22,229 nucleotides of DNA, taken from Candidatus Altarchaeota archaeon (lineage in GTDB: Archaea > Altiarchaeota > Altiarchaeia > IMC4 > QMZM01). The DNA is taken from positions 1 to 22,229 of the forward strand of contig JAHIKS010000113.1 in assembly GCA_018897475.1 (NCBI GenBank), in the 5' to 3' direction. The notes below the pieces were generated by a model. That model ran no database searches and had not been told where the DNA came from. It saw nothing but the letters and a program-made list of their open reading frames with translations. Position numbers and translations under genes: made by a program. Positions 16,411-22,229 of this stretch are shown here, one piece after another. Position 1 is the first letter of the stretch; each line of letters begins with the position of its first letter.

Positions 16411-17908
16411 TCCCCTGTCTTGATTTTTCCTCCTTCCTCAATCGGTCAAGCTCATCCCTGACCTTTTTGATCTTTTCCTCCTCCTCAGACTTCCTGACCC
16501 TCTTGAGCGTGTCCTTTGTGAGCGTTAGGTCTATTCCTCCAAGAAACCTTGGATGTACCTCAATCATGCCTCTGTTCCTCAATTCATCGGCCCACTCGTT
16601 AATCTCCTCCTCGGTAACATTGAGCAATTCAGCGGCCTTCCTCATCTTCATCGTTCTCTTACTCCTTATCAATTCAAAGAGGTCGTCAGCGGTCCTATCC
16701 TCCCCCTCCATCAGCGTTTTTGCCTTTTTACCGGCTACCTCCTCCTTCAGCTTCTCTGCTATCTCATCATCTGATTGTTCCTTCTTCTCCTTAACGGGCT
16801 CGGGAGGCAACTCTTCCTTAACCGGCTCCGGGGGCAGTTCTTCTGCAGGAACCTCTTCAGGCAGTGCTTCCTCTACAGGCTCAGGAGGCACTTCCTCCTC
16901 CACAGGCTCAGCAGGAGCTTCTTCAACCTCCTCGGGTGGCTGTTCCTCATCCATAGGCTCGGGAGGCACTTCTTCAGGCAATTCCTCAGCTTCCTCAGGC
17001 AGTGCTTCCTCTGGTTGCTCCTCAGGAGATTCTTCCACGGGCTCAGGAGGCGCCTCTTCCACAGGCTCAGCAGCATTTTCCTCAGGTAGGGCTTCCTCGG
17101 CAGGCTCTTCTTCCGGGGGCTGCTCCTCAGGAACCTCTTCCTCAACAGCTTCGGGGGGTAATTCTTCCTCAGGAACCTCTTCCGGCTGCCCCTTTTCAGG
17201 CTCATTAGCGTCCTCAGGCGCCTTCTTCTCAGTATCTCCCTCTACGAGAAGGCCTTCAAGCCGCCCGACCTCCTTCCTCAGCTCGTCCTCTATCTCACCA
17301 AGGCGCTTCTCCTCGGAGTCTATCTCCTCCTCCTTGGCTCTCAATTCCTCCCTTTTCTTTTCAAGATTTACCTTTTCCTTCTCGAGCTTTGTTTCTTTGA
17401 CCCTTAAACTACCCTCCTTACCCTCAATGGACTTCTTCACTCCCTCAATCTTCTTGCGCTCCTTTTCAACCTCGCGAACAGCTGTTTTATCCTTTGCAAT
17501 CTCTTCCTCCTTCTTCTTAACCTCATCCTCCCTCGCCTTCAATTGTGCCTCTCTTGCTTCAATCTCACTCTTCAGTTTTTCCATCCCTTCCCGCTCTTTA
17601 TTTACCTTGACCTCTTTCTTCTTCAGTGAATTTTCCTTTTCTTTTAATTCCAGATCCGCGCTCTCCTTCTCGGGCTTCATGCTCTCCAAGGAGTATTTCT
17701 GCCTTTCCAGGTCCCTCTCCATCTTCATAAGCTCTGCCCTTCTCTTCTCCAGGTCCATCTCCTCCTCAAAGAACATCTCTATGTCTTCCTTCTCTTCCCT
17801 GAGCTTATCCTCCTTCCTCCTGAGGTCTACCTCCTTCTTCTGGAGTTCCTCCTCCTTCTTCTGGAGTTCCGCCTCCTTATTCGTTGGTTTTTGAGCGCCT
17901 TCTACCAT
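16397..17908 (-). CDS. Coiled-coil / acidic Pro-Glu repeat / winged-helix protein
   Basis: This 503-residue soluble protein has three parts. Residues 10-220 are a long charged heptad coiled coil beginning with a tandem ELQKKEE/ELQKKEV. Residues 235-375 are a very acidic, disordered Pro-Glu tract built from EE(V/L)PPEPVEE-type units. Residues 405-465 look like a small winged helix (TADDLFELIRSKRTMKMRKAAELLNVTEEEINEWADELRNRGMIEVHP split over the domain), a kind common in archaeal coiled-coil proteins and suited to DNA or protein binding. A basic tail follows. No function can be named; a tethering or scaffold role fits the shape. It heads the RaSEA-ArcS/FAH/hisA gene series with a clear TATA box, and its stop overlaps the next gene. 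Confidence 0.85.
   Translation of the reverse strand: MVEGAQKPTNKEAELQKKEEELQKKEVDLRRKEDKLREEKEDIEMFFEEEMDLEKRRAELMKMERDLERQKYSLESMKPEKESADLELKEKENSLKKKEVKVNKEREGMEKLKSEIEAREAQLKAREDEVKKKEEEIAKDKTAVREVEKERKKIEGVKKSIEGKEGSLRVKETKLEKEKVNLEKKREELRAKEEEIDSEEKRLGEIEDELRKEVGRLEGLLVEGDTEKKAPEDANEPEKGQPEEVPEEELPPEAVEEEVPEEQPPEEEPAEEALPEENAAEPVEEAPPEPVEESPEEQPEEALPEEAEELPEEVPPEPMDEEQPPEEVEEAPAEPVEEEVPPEPVEEALPEEVPAEELPPEPVKEELPPEPVKEKKEQSDDEIAEKLKEEVAGKKAKTLMEGEDRTADDLFELIRSKRTMKMRKAAELLNVTEEEINEWADELRNRGMIEVHPRFLGGIDLTLTKDTLKRVRKSEEEEKIKKVRDELDRLRKEEKSRQGNAEE
16784..17206 (-). repeat. Degenerate Pro/Glu-encoding repeat tract
   Basis: The DNA encoding residues 235-375 of the coiled-coil protein is a run of imperfect short repeats such as CAGGCTCAGGAGGCACTTCC variants on the plus strand, translating on the minus strand as EEVPPEPVEE, EEALPEE and EEQPPEE. 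The unit length varies (about 21-36 bases), so slippage and length differences between strains are likely. Confidence 0.75.
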
Positions 17909-17942
17909 TTTAAAGAGTTTAATTAATCTTTATCTTATGAAT

Positions 17943-17954
17943 ATTTATATAAAT
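17943..17954 (-). promoter_or_regulatory. TATA box for the coiled-coil/RaSEA-ArcS gene series
   Basis: Minus-strand ATTTATATAAAT is a palindromic, near-perfect archaeal box A. It lies about 35-45 bases before the ATG at 17908, which predicts a leader of roughly 10-15 bases. It overlaps the region just before the end of hef, in the 48-base gap, and separates the two gene series. Confidence 0.65.
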
Positions 17955-17956
17955 TT

Positions 17957-20164
17957 TTACTTTCTTTTTGTGTATCTGCTTCTTACAACCTTGCCTATTT
18001 CCCCCGCCTTCCCCTTGCCTATGGCCTCGATGTTCATCAGCTCCTTCTCTGACGCATTAATCACCCCCCTCACACTCCCGAATTCCTCCAGGAGCCTCTT
18101 TGCAAGAACCGCCGAAACATTTGGCAGAGACTCTATGATGTAGCGCTGCCTCTCATCAAGCAGCAGCGGCTTCTTCTCCCCCCTCAAAACTATCTCTCTC
18201 TTCTCGTAATCCTGTTCCCTCTTGGCAACGGTATAGAGAAAATTAGCAGTATCCTCCTCATCCCTCGTAGGAATTATGGAAATTCCAAAATTTATTGCTA
18301 GAGAAGCGAGAGCGCCCCGTATTGCATTTGGATGAATATCCCTCAGCAAGTAGAGATCACCGTCACCCTCCAGTATGAGGATGGGAATCTCGAAATTACT
18401 CGATAATTCCCTTGCCTGCGCCAGAAGCCGCTTATCGATTATGGACTGTACAAAGTCCGCCTTGGTCTTCCTCTCGCAGCAAACCCTGTCGCTCAGGATG
18501 AAGTCACCGACGGGAAGCTGCCTCAGCTCCACTTTTGCCTTATCTCTCAGTACCTTGAGAATTCTCGTATTTCTTTCTCTGACATCGACATATACCATTA
18601 TATCGGCCTCTGGATCACTCTTGTCCTTGAACTGATACTTGAGCAGGCTCTGCTGTCCCGCATCCTTGTCAATGTCGTCCCTCATCTCCCTGACAATTTT
18701 ACCCATCTTCCTCTCTTTATGCAGCGAGGACCAGTAATAGGCCTCGTCCCTCGTTCCCTTGGCCATCAAAACAAAGACGTTCCCGGCACTGTTCCTTCCT
18801 GTTCTGCCCCTCCTCTGAATCGTTCTTATCTCTGAGGGAACGGGCTCGTAGAATATAACTATATCCACTCTAGGAATATCAATGCCCTCCTCCGCAACAG
18901 AGGTAGCGACCAGGGCGGTATATTTCCCTTCCTTAAAATTCTCAAGAACCTCAACCTGCCTTTTCTGTGTCATCCCCTTCTTCCCCCCCCTGGAGGCCTG
19001 CCCGATAAATTCATGGGCAAGAATGTCATTCTCGTTCAGCCTCTCGATTATCTTGTCGACGGAGTCCCTGTACTGGGTAAAGATTATAATCTTTTTATCA
19101 TCGTTCTCCTTCACGACCCTTACAAGCTCGTCCAGCTTTGGATGGTCTACGCCCATGACTCTTAAATCATGCACCACCTTTACGAGATTCCTCATCCTCT
19201 CGTCCATGAACAACCTCTTAATAGCCTTACTTCTCTGCTTTCGCATTCTCTCAAGATAGCTGTCAAGAGAAGAGATACCCTGCGTCTCCAGAAGCTCCAG
19301 GGCATGGTTAATCTTTATGGCGGAAGCCACAAGCGAAGCAGGAACATAGGAGTCCATCCCCTGCGTAATCTCCTTCCTTATCTCAGCCTGCACGTTAAGG
19401 AGAGCTCTCTTGTTTATGGAAGCCAGACTCGCGCTGTTGAGGTACTGCCTCCTCTTCAATTCCCTTATGTCGTCCCTGAGGATGTCCTCTATAAGCTTTT
19501 TGACACTCTTAAACTCAGAAGGCAGCTCGACTCTGAGCCATTCAATCTTCGTCTTCTGGATATGTGATTTAACATCGGCGTCGTGCTCCGTCTTTGCCTC
19601 GACCCGTTCTATGAAGAGGTTCTTCCTTATGGCCTCGACCGTTTCCCTGTCGGAGCTGGGTGAAGCAGTAAGTCCCATAATCAGCGGCTCATTGGCCTTC
19701 TTCATATACTCCTCGGCTATAGCGACATAGGCATAGCTGCCCACTGCGCGGTGGGCCTCGTCAAAGATTACAAGGCTGACGTCCTTCAGGTCAAGCCCCC
19801 TGTAGATGTCGTTCTCTATGGTCTGGGGAGTAGAGAAAATCAGCTGGTTGGAATTCCACAATTCCTTTCTCTTTGAAATTGCATCCATTCCTGTAATCGT
19901 TACCATTTCATCAGGGGTGAGAATCCCCCTGAACATTTTCTCATGCTGAACCACAAGAGGTCTGGTTGGAGCAAGAAATAAAATCTTAGAGCTGGGGAAT
20001 TTGTACAGCCTGTGCGCCGCAACCATCGCCGCAATTATAGTCTTCCCCAGGCCAGTAGGGAGAACAACCAAGGTATTTTTGTCTATCGCTCTGGCAACAA
20101 CGGCCTCCTGATAGCTCCTCAGCTTTATAGCCTCTGGCTTGACCAGAGGGTGCGTAACGTGCAT
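17957..20164 (-). CDS. hef: Hef helicase-nuclease (FANCM/XPF-type)
   Basis: This 735-residue protein is a full-length Hef, which processes stalled replication forks and flap/branched DNA. The SF2 helicase half has motif I PTGLGKT (36-42), motif II DEAH (135-138), motif III TAS (167-169), and motif VI QRRGRTGR (450-457). The XPF/ERCC4 nuclease follows: D527 region VDVRERN, GDFILSD (553-559) and ERKTKAD (564-570), the last being the catalytic ERKxxxD with C562-C563 just before. A helix-hairpin-helix pair ends the protein (672-735; LPNVSAVLAKRLLEEFG and IEAIGKGKAGEI). The insert between RecA lobes is helical, as usual. Hef with intact helicase is typical of Euryarchaeota. It lies one base after pheA in the same direction. 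Confidence 0.97.
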   Translation of the reverse strand: MHVTHPLVKPEAIKLRSYQEAVVARAIDKNTLVVLPTGLGKTIIAAMVAAHRLYKFPSSKILFLAPTRPLVVQHEKMFRGILTPDEMVTITGMDAISKRKELWNSNQLIFSTPQTIENDIYRGLDLKDVSLVIFDEAHRAVGSYAYVAIAEEYMKKANEPLIMGLTASPSSDRETVEAIRKNLFIERVEAKTEHDADVKSHIQKTKIEWLRVELPSEFKSVKKLIEDILRDDIRELKRRQYLNSASLASINKRALLNVQAEIRKEITQGMDSYVPASLVASAIKINHALELLETQGISSLDSYLERMRKQRSKAIKRLFMDERMRNLVKVVHDLRVMGVDHPKLDELVRVVKENDDKKIIIFTQYRDSVDKIIERLNENDILAHEFIGQASRGGKKGMTQKRQVEVLENFKEGKYTALVATSVAEEGIDIPRVDIVIFYEPVPSEIRTIQRRGRTGRNSAGNVFVLMAKGTRDEAYYWSSLHKERKMGKIVREMRDDIDKDAGQQSLLKYQFKDKSDPEADIMVYVDVRERNTRILKVLRDKAKVELRQLPVGDFILSDRVCCERKTKADFVQSIIDKRLLAQARELSSNFEIPILILEGDGDLYLLRDIHPNAIRGALASLAINFGISIIPTRDEEDTANFLYTVAKREQDYEKREIVLRGEKKPLLLDERQRYIIESLPNVSAVLAKRLLEEFGSVRGVINASEKELMNIEAIGKGKAGEIGKVVRSRYTKRK

Positions 20165-20165
20165 T

Positions 20166-20954
20166 TTAGTAACTTCCCAGAACCTTCAGAAAAGTAGTCT
20201 TCTCCTTGATGGAATCCATAACTCCCTTGACATTCTCATCCTCGAGAGAGCCCTCAAAGTCAATAAAGAACAGATATTCGCCCAGCTTCCTCCTGGAGGG
20301 GCGGGACTCTATCTTTGTTAGATTAATCTTTGCATCTGCGAATTCCTTGAGGAATTTATGGAGCGCCCCTGCCTCGTCCTTCAGCGTGACTATGATTGAG
20401 GTCTTATTTCCCTTATCCGAATTCTTCGATATGACAACGAATCTGGTCTTGCTCTCCGCGTCCTCGATGCCGTCCTCGAGAATCTCAAGCCCGTAGGACT
20501 CAGCGGTCTCCCTGGAGCCGATGGCAGCCCCCCCTTCAATCTCCTTCACCCCCTTCATCGCCGCAGAGGTGCTCTCACTCCTCTGCAATTTCGCCTTGGG
20601 AAGCCCCCCATGTAGGAATTTCCTGCATTGCGCCAGGGCATGGGTATGGGAGGCTATAACTTCAACATCTTCCATTTTTGTCCCGGGAGGCGCTGCGAGG
20701 CACAGAGTTATATCCATGACGAGTTCCTTCCAAATCCTGACGTCATAGTCCAGTAGGCAATCCATCGTCACATTAACGCTGCCCTCCAGGGAATTCTCTA
20801 TTGCAACAACGCCAAAGTCCATTCCCGAATCAACCCTGTCGAAGACCTCATCCACCGTATCACAATAAATGAAATCCCCTTCCGGGAATACCCTCCTCGC
20901 GGCAATCTCCGTGAACGTGCCCTTGGGCCCCAGAACAGCGACCTTACTCTTCAT
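20166..20954 (-). CDS. pheA: Prephenate dehydratase with ACT domain
   Basis: This 262-residue enzyme converts prephenate to phenylpyruvate in phenylalanine synthesis. The catalytic block is complete: LGPKGTFTEIAA (8-19), IENSLEGSVN (52-61), SHTHALAQC (102-110) and the TRF motif (170-172). Residues about 185-260 form an ACT domain with GALHKFL and ESRP (216-219), the Phe-binding motif, so feedback inhibition by phenylalanine is expected. It overlaps the chorismate mutase gene by 11 bases, and the two together form the separated equivalent of the bacterial P-protein. Confidence 0.96.
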   Translation of the reverse strand: MKSKVAVLGPKGTFTEIAARRVFPEGDFIYCDTVDEVFDRVDSGMDFGVVAIENSLEGSVNVTMDCLLDYDVRIWKELVMDITLCLAAPPGTKMEDVEVIASHTHALAQCRKFLHGGLPKAKLQRSESTSAAMKGVKEIEGGAAIGSRETAESYGLEILEDGIEDAESKTRFVVISKNSDKGNKTSIIVTLKDEAGALHKFLKEFADAKINLTKIESRPSRRKLGEYLFFIDFEGSLEDENVKGVMDSIKEKTTFLKVLGSY

Positions 20955-21192
20955 TCTTGCAATATTCGATTATCTTCCTGAACAAATCCCCTACAAATTC
21001 TCTGTTCAGATTCGTTGAATTTAGAATATTATCCAGAATTTCCCCCTCCCTATCAACATCTTCGATTTCCATCCCTTTCTCTCTCTTAATCTCCCCAATC
21101 TTCTTCGCTGCCTTCACCCTCTCTTCCAGCAGCTCCAGGATTCCCTTGTCGATTCCGTCTATCTCCCTCCTCAGTACCTCTATGCGTTCCAT
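20944..21192 (-). CDS. aroQ: Chorismate mutase, AroQ class
   Basis: This 82-residue all-helical mutase rearranges chorismate to prephenate. Residues matching the E. coli P-protein active site keep their spacing: R8, R25, K36, D45, R48 and E49 (E. coli R11, R28, K39, D48, R51, E52). It feeds the prephenate dehydratase encoded immediately downstream with an overlapping start. It is the first gene of the aroQ-pheA-hef series and divergent from nadM, sharing a 68-base control region. Confidence 0.94.
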   Translation of the reverse strand: MERIEVLRREIDGIDKGILELLEERVKAAKKIGEIKREKGMEIEDVDREGEILDNILNSTNLNREFVGDLFRKIIEYCKNEE

Positions 21193-21224
21193 TCTTCAAT
21201 GATATTGTATCCTCATTGTTATCT

Positions 21225-21246
21225 GTGCATTAATATTAGAATGCAC
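21225..21246. promoter_or_regulatory. Inverted repeat enclosing a TATA-like element before nadM
   Basis: GTGCATT (21225-21231) and AATGCAC (21240-21246) are perfect inverted arms with an eight-base centre, around a palindromic TAATATTA (21231-21238). That element sits about 26 bases before the nadM ATG, the right distance for a leaderless transcript, and nadM indeed has no ribosome binding site. A second perfect pair, ATGCACGC (21241-21248) and GCGTGCAT (21263-21270), overlaps it and the nadM start. This layout suits a repressor operator; the regulator is unknown. Confidence 0.5.
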
Positions 21247-21260
21247 GCCTAAATTCTAAC

Positions 21261-21749
21261 ATGCGTGCATTGATTATAGGGAGATTCCAGCCGTTTCACC
21301 TTGGACATCTCCGGCTGATAGAATTCGCAGCCAGGGAGGCCGATTCAATAATCATAGGGATAGGCAGCTCGCAGGAGTCCAACACCCGGGAGAACCCCTT
21401 TTCGGCAGCCGAAAGGAGAAGGATGATTGAGAGTTCACTAGCGGAAATAACATTCGAAATATTCGAAATCCCCGATATAAACAACAACGAAATCTGGGTA
21501 TCTCACGTCAAAGAAATAATTCCGGAATTCGATTCCGTCTATACGAACGCCGAGCTTGAGAGGCATCTATTCAAGGAGGCCGGCTGCAAGGTGAGAGAAA
21601 CCCCATTCTTCGACCGCGGCAACTACTCCGGCACCGAAATCAGGCGGAGAATTCTCGCTGGAGAGGTGTGGGAGGATTTAGTTCCGGAAGGCACATTGAA
21701 AGTCATGGAGGAAATCAAGGGCGAGGCCAGAATTAGGGAACTCGGCTAA
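21261..21749 (+). CDS. nadM: Nicotinamide-nucleotide adenylyltransferase, archaeal NadM
   Basis: This 162-residue Rossmann-fold enzyme joins NMN (or nicotinate mononucleotide) with ATP to make NAD+. It starts directly with the phosphate/ATP motif GRFQPFHLGH (7-16; HxGH at 13-16), then IGSSQES(N)TRENPFSAAER (36-51), IWVSHV, and the second ATP motif YSGTEIRRR (122-130). Length is as usual for archaea. The downstream gene is 36 bases away and has its own TATA box. Upstream, an inverted repeat surrounds its probable promoter, hinting at control of NAD synthesis. Confidence 0.96.
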   Translation: MRALIIGRFQPFHLGHLRLIEFAAREADSIIIGIGSSQESNTRENPFSAAERRRMIESSLAEITFEIFEIPDINNNEIWVSHVKEIIPEFDSVYTNAELERHLFKEAGCKVRETPFFDRGNYSGTEIRRRILAGEVWEDLVPEGTLKVMEEIKGEARIRELG

Positions 21750-21760
21750 TTTTTATATAA
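21750..21760 (+). promoter_or_regulatory. TATA box and ribosome site for the EF-Tu-domain-like gene
   Basis: TTTTTATATAA (21750-21760) is a strong box A directly after the nadM stop. A clear ribosome binding site, GAGGTG (21775-21780), lies five bases before the ATG at 21786. Together they suggest a well-expressed gene independent of nadM. Confidence 0.6.
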
Positions 21761-21785
21761 TCCAATAATATAAAGAGGTGCTAAG

Positions 21786-22049
21786 ATGGCTGAAAAGCAG
21801 AAGGTCGGGGAGGTATTTACCTACTTTGCTAAGCCCATGGTTGCTGGCATAAAGATTACCGAGGGTAGCCTGTCCGTGGGAGACAAGATTTCTATTGAGG
21901 GACACACAACCAACGTCCAGCAGACGGTCGATTCCATGCAGGTTGAGCACGGGTCAGTCCAGACCGCACAGACGGGACATGAAATCGGCATGAAGGTGGC
22001 AGGCAGGGTAAGGCCCCACGACGTTGTCTACAAGGTGGTCGGGGAGTAG
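21786..22049 (+). CDS. Small translation-factor beta-barrel (EF-Tu domain II-like) protein
   Basis: This 87-residue protein resembles domain II of translation GTPases without any GTPase domain. Visible are VGEVFTYFAKPMVAGIKIT, then SLSVGDKISIEGHTT, and EIGMKVAGRVRPHDVVYKV, the last matching the barrel's closing strands (AGI...L.VGD.I...G....QTV.SMQ.......A..G..IG..V...V). Archaeal homologues are usually annotated 'translation elongation factor-like protein' and have no established function. The strong TATA box and GAGGTG site argue for high expression. Confidence 0.85.
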   Translation: MAEKQKVGEVFTYFAKPMVAGIKITEGSLSVGDKISIEGHTTNVQQTVDSMQVEHGSVQTAQTGHEIGMKVAGRVRPHDVVYKVVGE

Positions 22050-22097
22050 GTAGTAAATACTATTGAATAGTTAATTGGAAAGAATAATCGTAACTAT

Positions 22098-22229
22098 TTA
22101 GCTTATGTGGTACCTGAGGTTGTGTTTTTCAATCCCATTTAACACGAACTCAAATGGGTTTCGTCCTCTTTTCTGCTGAGTAAGCAGTGTTGACATCATG
22201 ATCTCTCTGGAGCGTAACCCCAACTGGCT
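22098..22229 (-). CDS. Possible transposase C-terminus, cut by right edge
   Basis: An open frame enters from the right edge and ends at the TAA complementary to 22098-22100, giving 43 residues. The sequence SREIMMSTLLTQQKRGRNP followed by FEFVLNGIEKHNLRY is in the style of transposase C-termini (a helix ending in Q(K/R)xRGxNPFEF) as seen in IS66-like and related archaeal elements; this is from memory and unproven. A 7-bp inverted repeat inside it (22134-22140 with 22152-22158) is coding. The 48 bases between it and the upstream gene would hold the element's end. Together with the left-edge frame it suggests the window lies between two insertion-sequence copies. Confidence 0.4.
   Translation of the reverse strand, partial: SQLGLRSREIMMSTLLTQQKRGRNPFEFVLNGIEKHNLRYHIS

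Noticed and set aside
16467..17894. Long plus-strand open frame of 475 codons, very rich in Ser and Gly
   Set aside because: It mirrors the Glu/Lys/Pro-rich coiled-coil gene on the other strand; the repeats there keep the opposite frame open. No recognised domain and no ribosome binding site.
22134..22158. CCCATTT/AAATGGG hairpin as a transcription terminator
   Set aside because: Stem of only 7 bp without a T-run, lying within an open minus-strand frame.

Overview
The window is archaeal chromosomal DNA, most likely from a euryarchaeote. The main evidence is a full-length Hef helicase-nuclease, an Nre DNA-repair protein ending in a PCNA-binding motif, an archaeal-type phenylalanyl-tRNA synthetase beta N-terminal half, archaeal UMP kinase and NMN adenylyltransferase, a RaSEA/ArcS protein for archaeosine tRNA modification, TATA-box promoters and GGTGAT-like ribosome binding sites. 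Arginine is mostly AGA/AGG and isoleucine often ATA. I cannot name a genus. Genes are packed tightly with many 1-20 base overlaps. I saw no rRNA or tRNA gene, CRISPR array or riboswitch.

Layout. Both edges probably lie in insertion-sequence DNA: a possible transposase start runs off the left edge and a possible transposase end runs off the right edge, both on the minus strand. Next to the left one is a 5'-truncated corA (121-603). An AT-rich mgtE (661-1914) follows, so one broken and one intact magnesium transporter sit side by side. Then come nre (1961-3232) and, convergent, trkH (3234-4706). Divergent from trkH is a pair coupled by an ATGA overlap: the N-terminal half of pheT and a 948-residue double-AAA ATPase with an unrecognised N-domain (4756-8393). 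Convergent to it is a PfkB-type sugar/nucleoside kinase (8394-9305), which is divergent from pyrH (9335-10021).

From 21192 down to 10034 everything is on the minus strand. In transcription order: aroQ-pheA-hef (chorismate mutase, prephenate dehydratase, fork-repair helicase); then, from its own TATA box, a coiled-coil/acidic/winged-helix protein, a RaSEA-ArcS fusion, a fumarylacetoacetate-hydrolase-family protein and hisA; then, from another promoter with a strong ribosome binding site, three tandem paralogous small membrane proteins, followed by tatD, purM and ilvE. On the right, nadM (21261-21749) and a small EF-Tu-domain-II-like protein (21786-22049) read rightward. The nadM/aroQ gap contains an inverted repeat that encloses a TATA-like element.

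Most genes are housekeeping: aromatic, branched-chain, histidine, purine, pyrimidine and NAD metabolism, ion transport and DNA repair. The parts most worth attention are the single-chain RaSEA-ArcS protein, the half-length pheT coupled to an unusual AAA protein, the three tandem membrane proteins, the nadM operator candidate, and the magnesium-transporter replacement next to a mobile-element scar.
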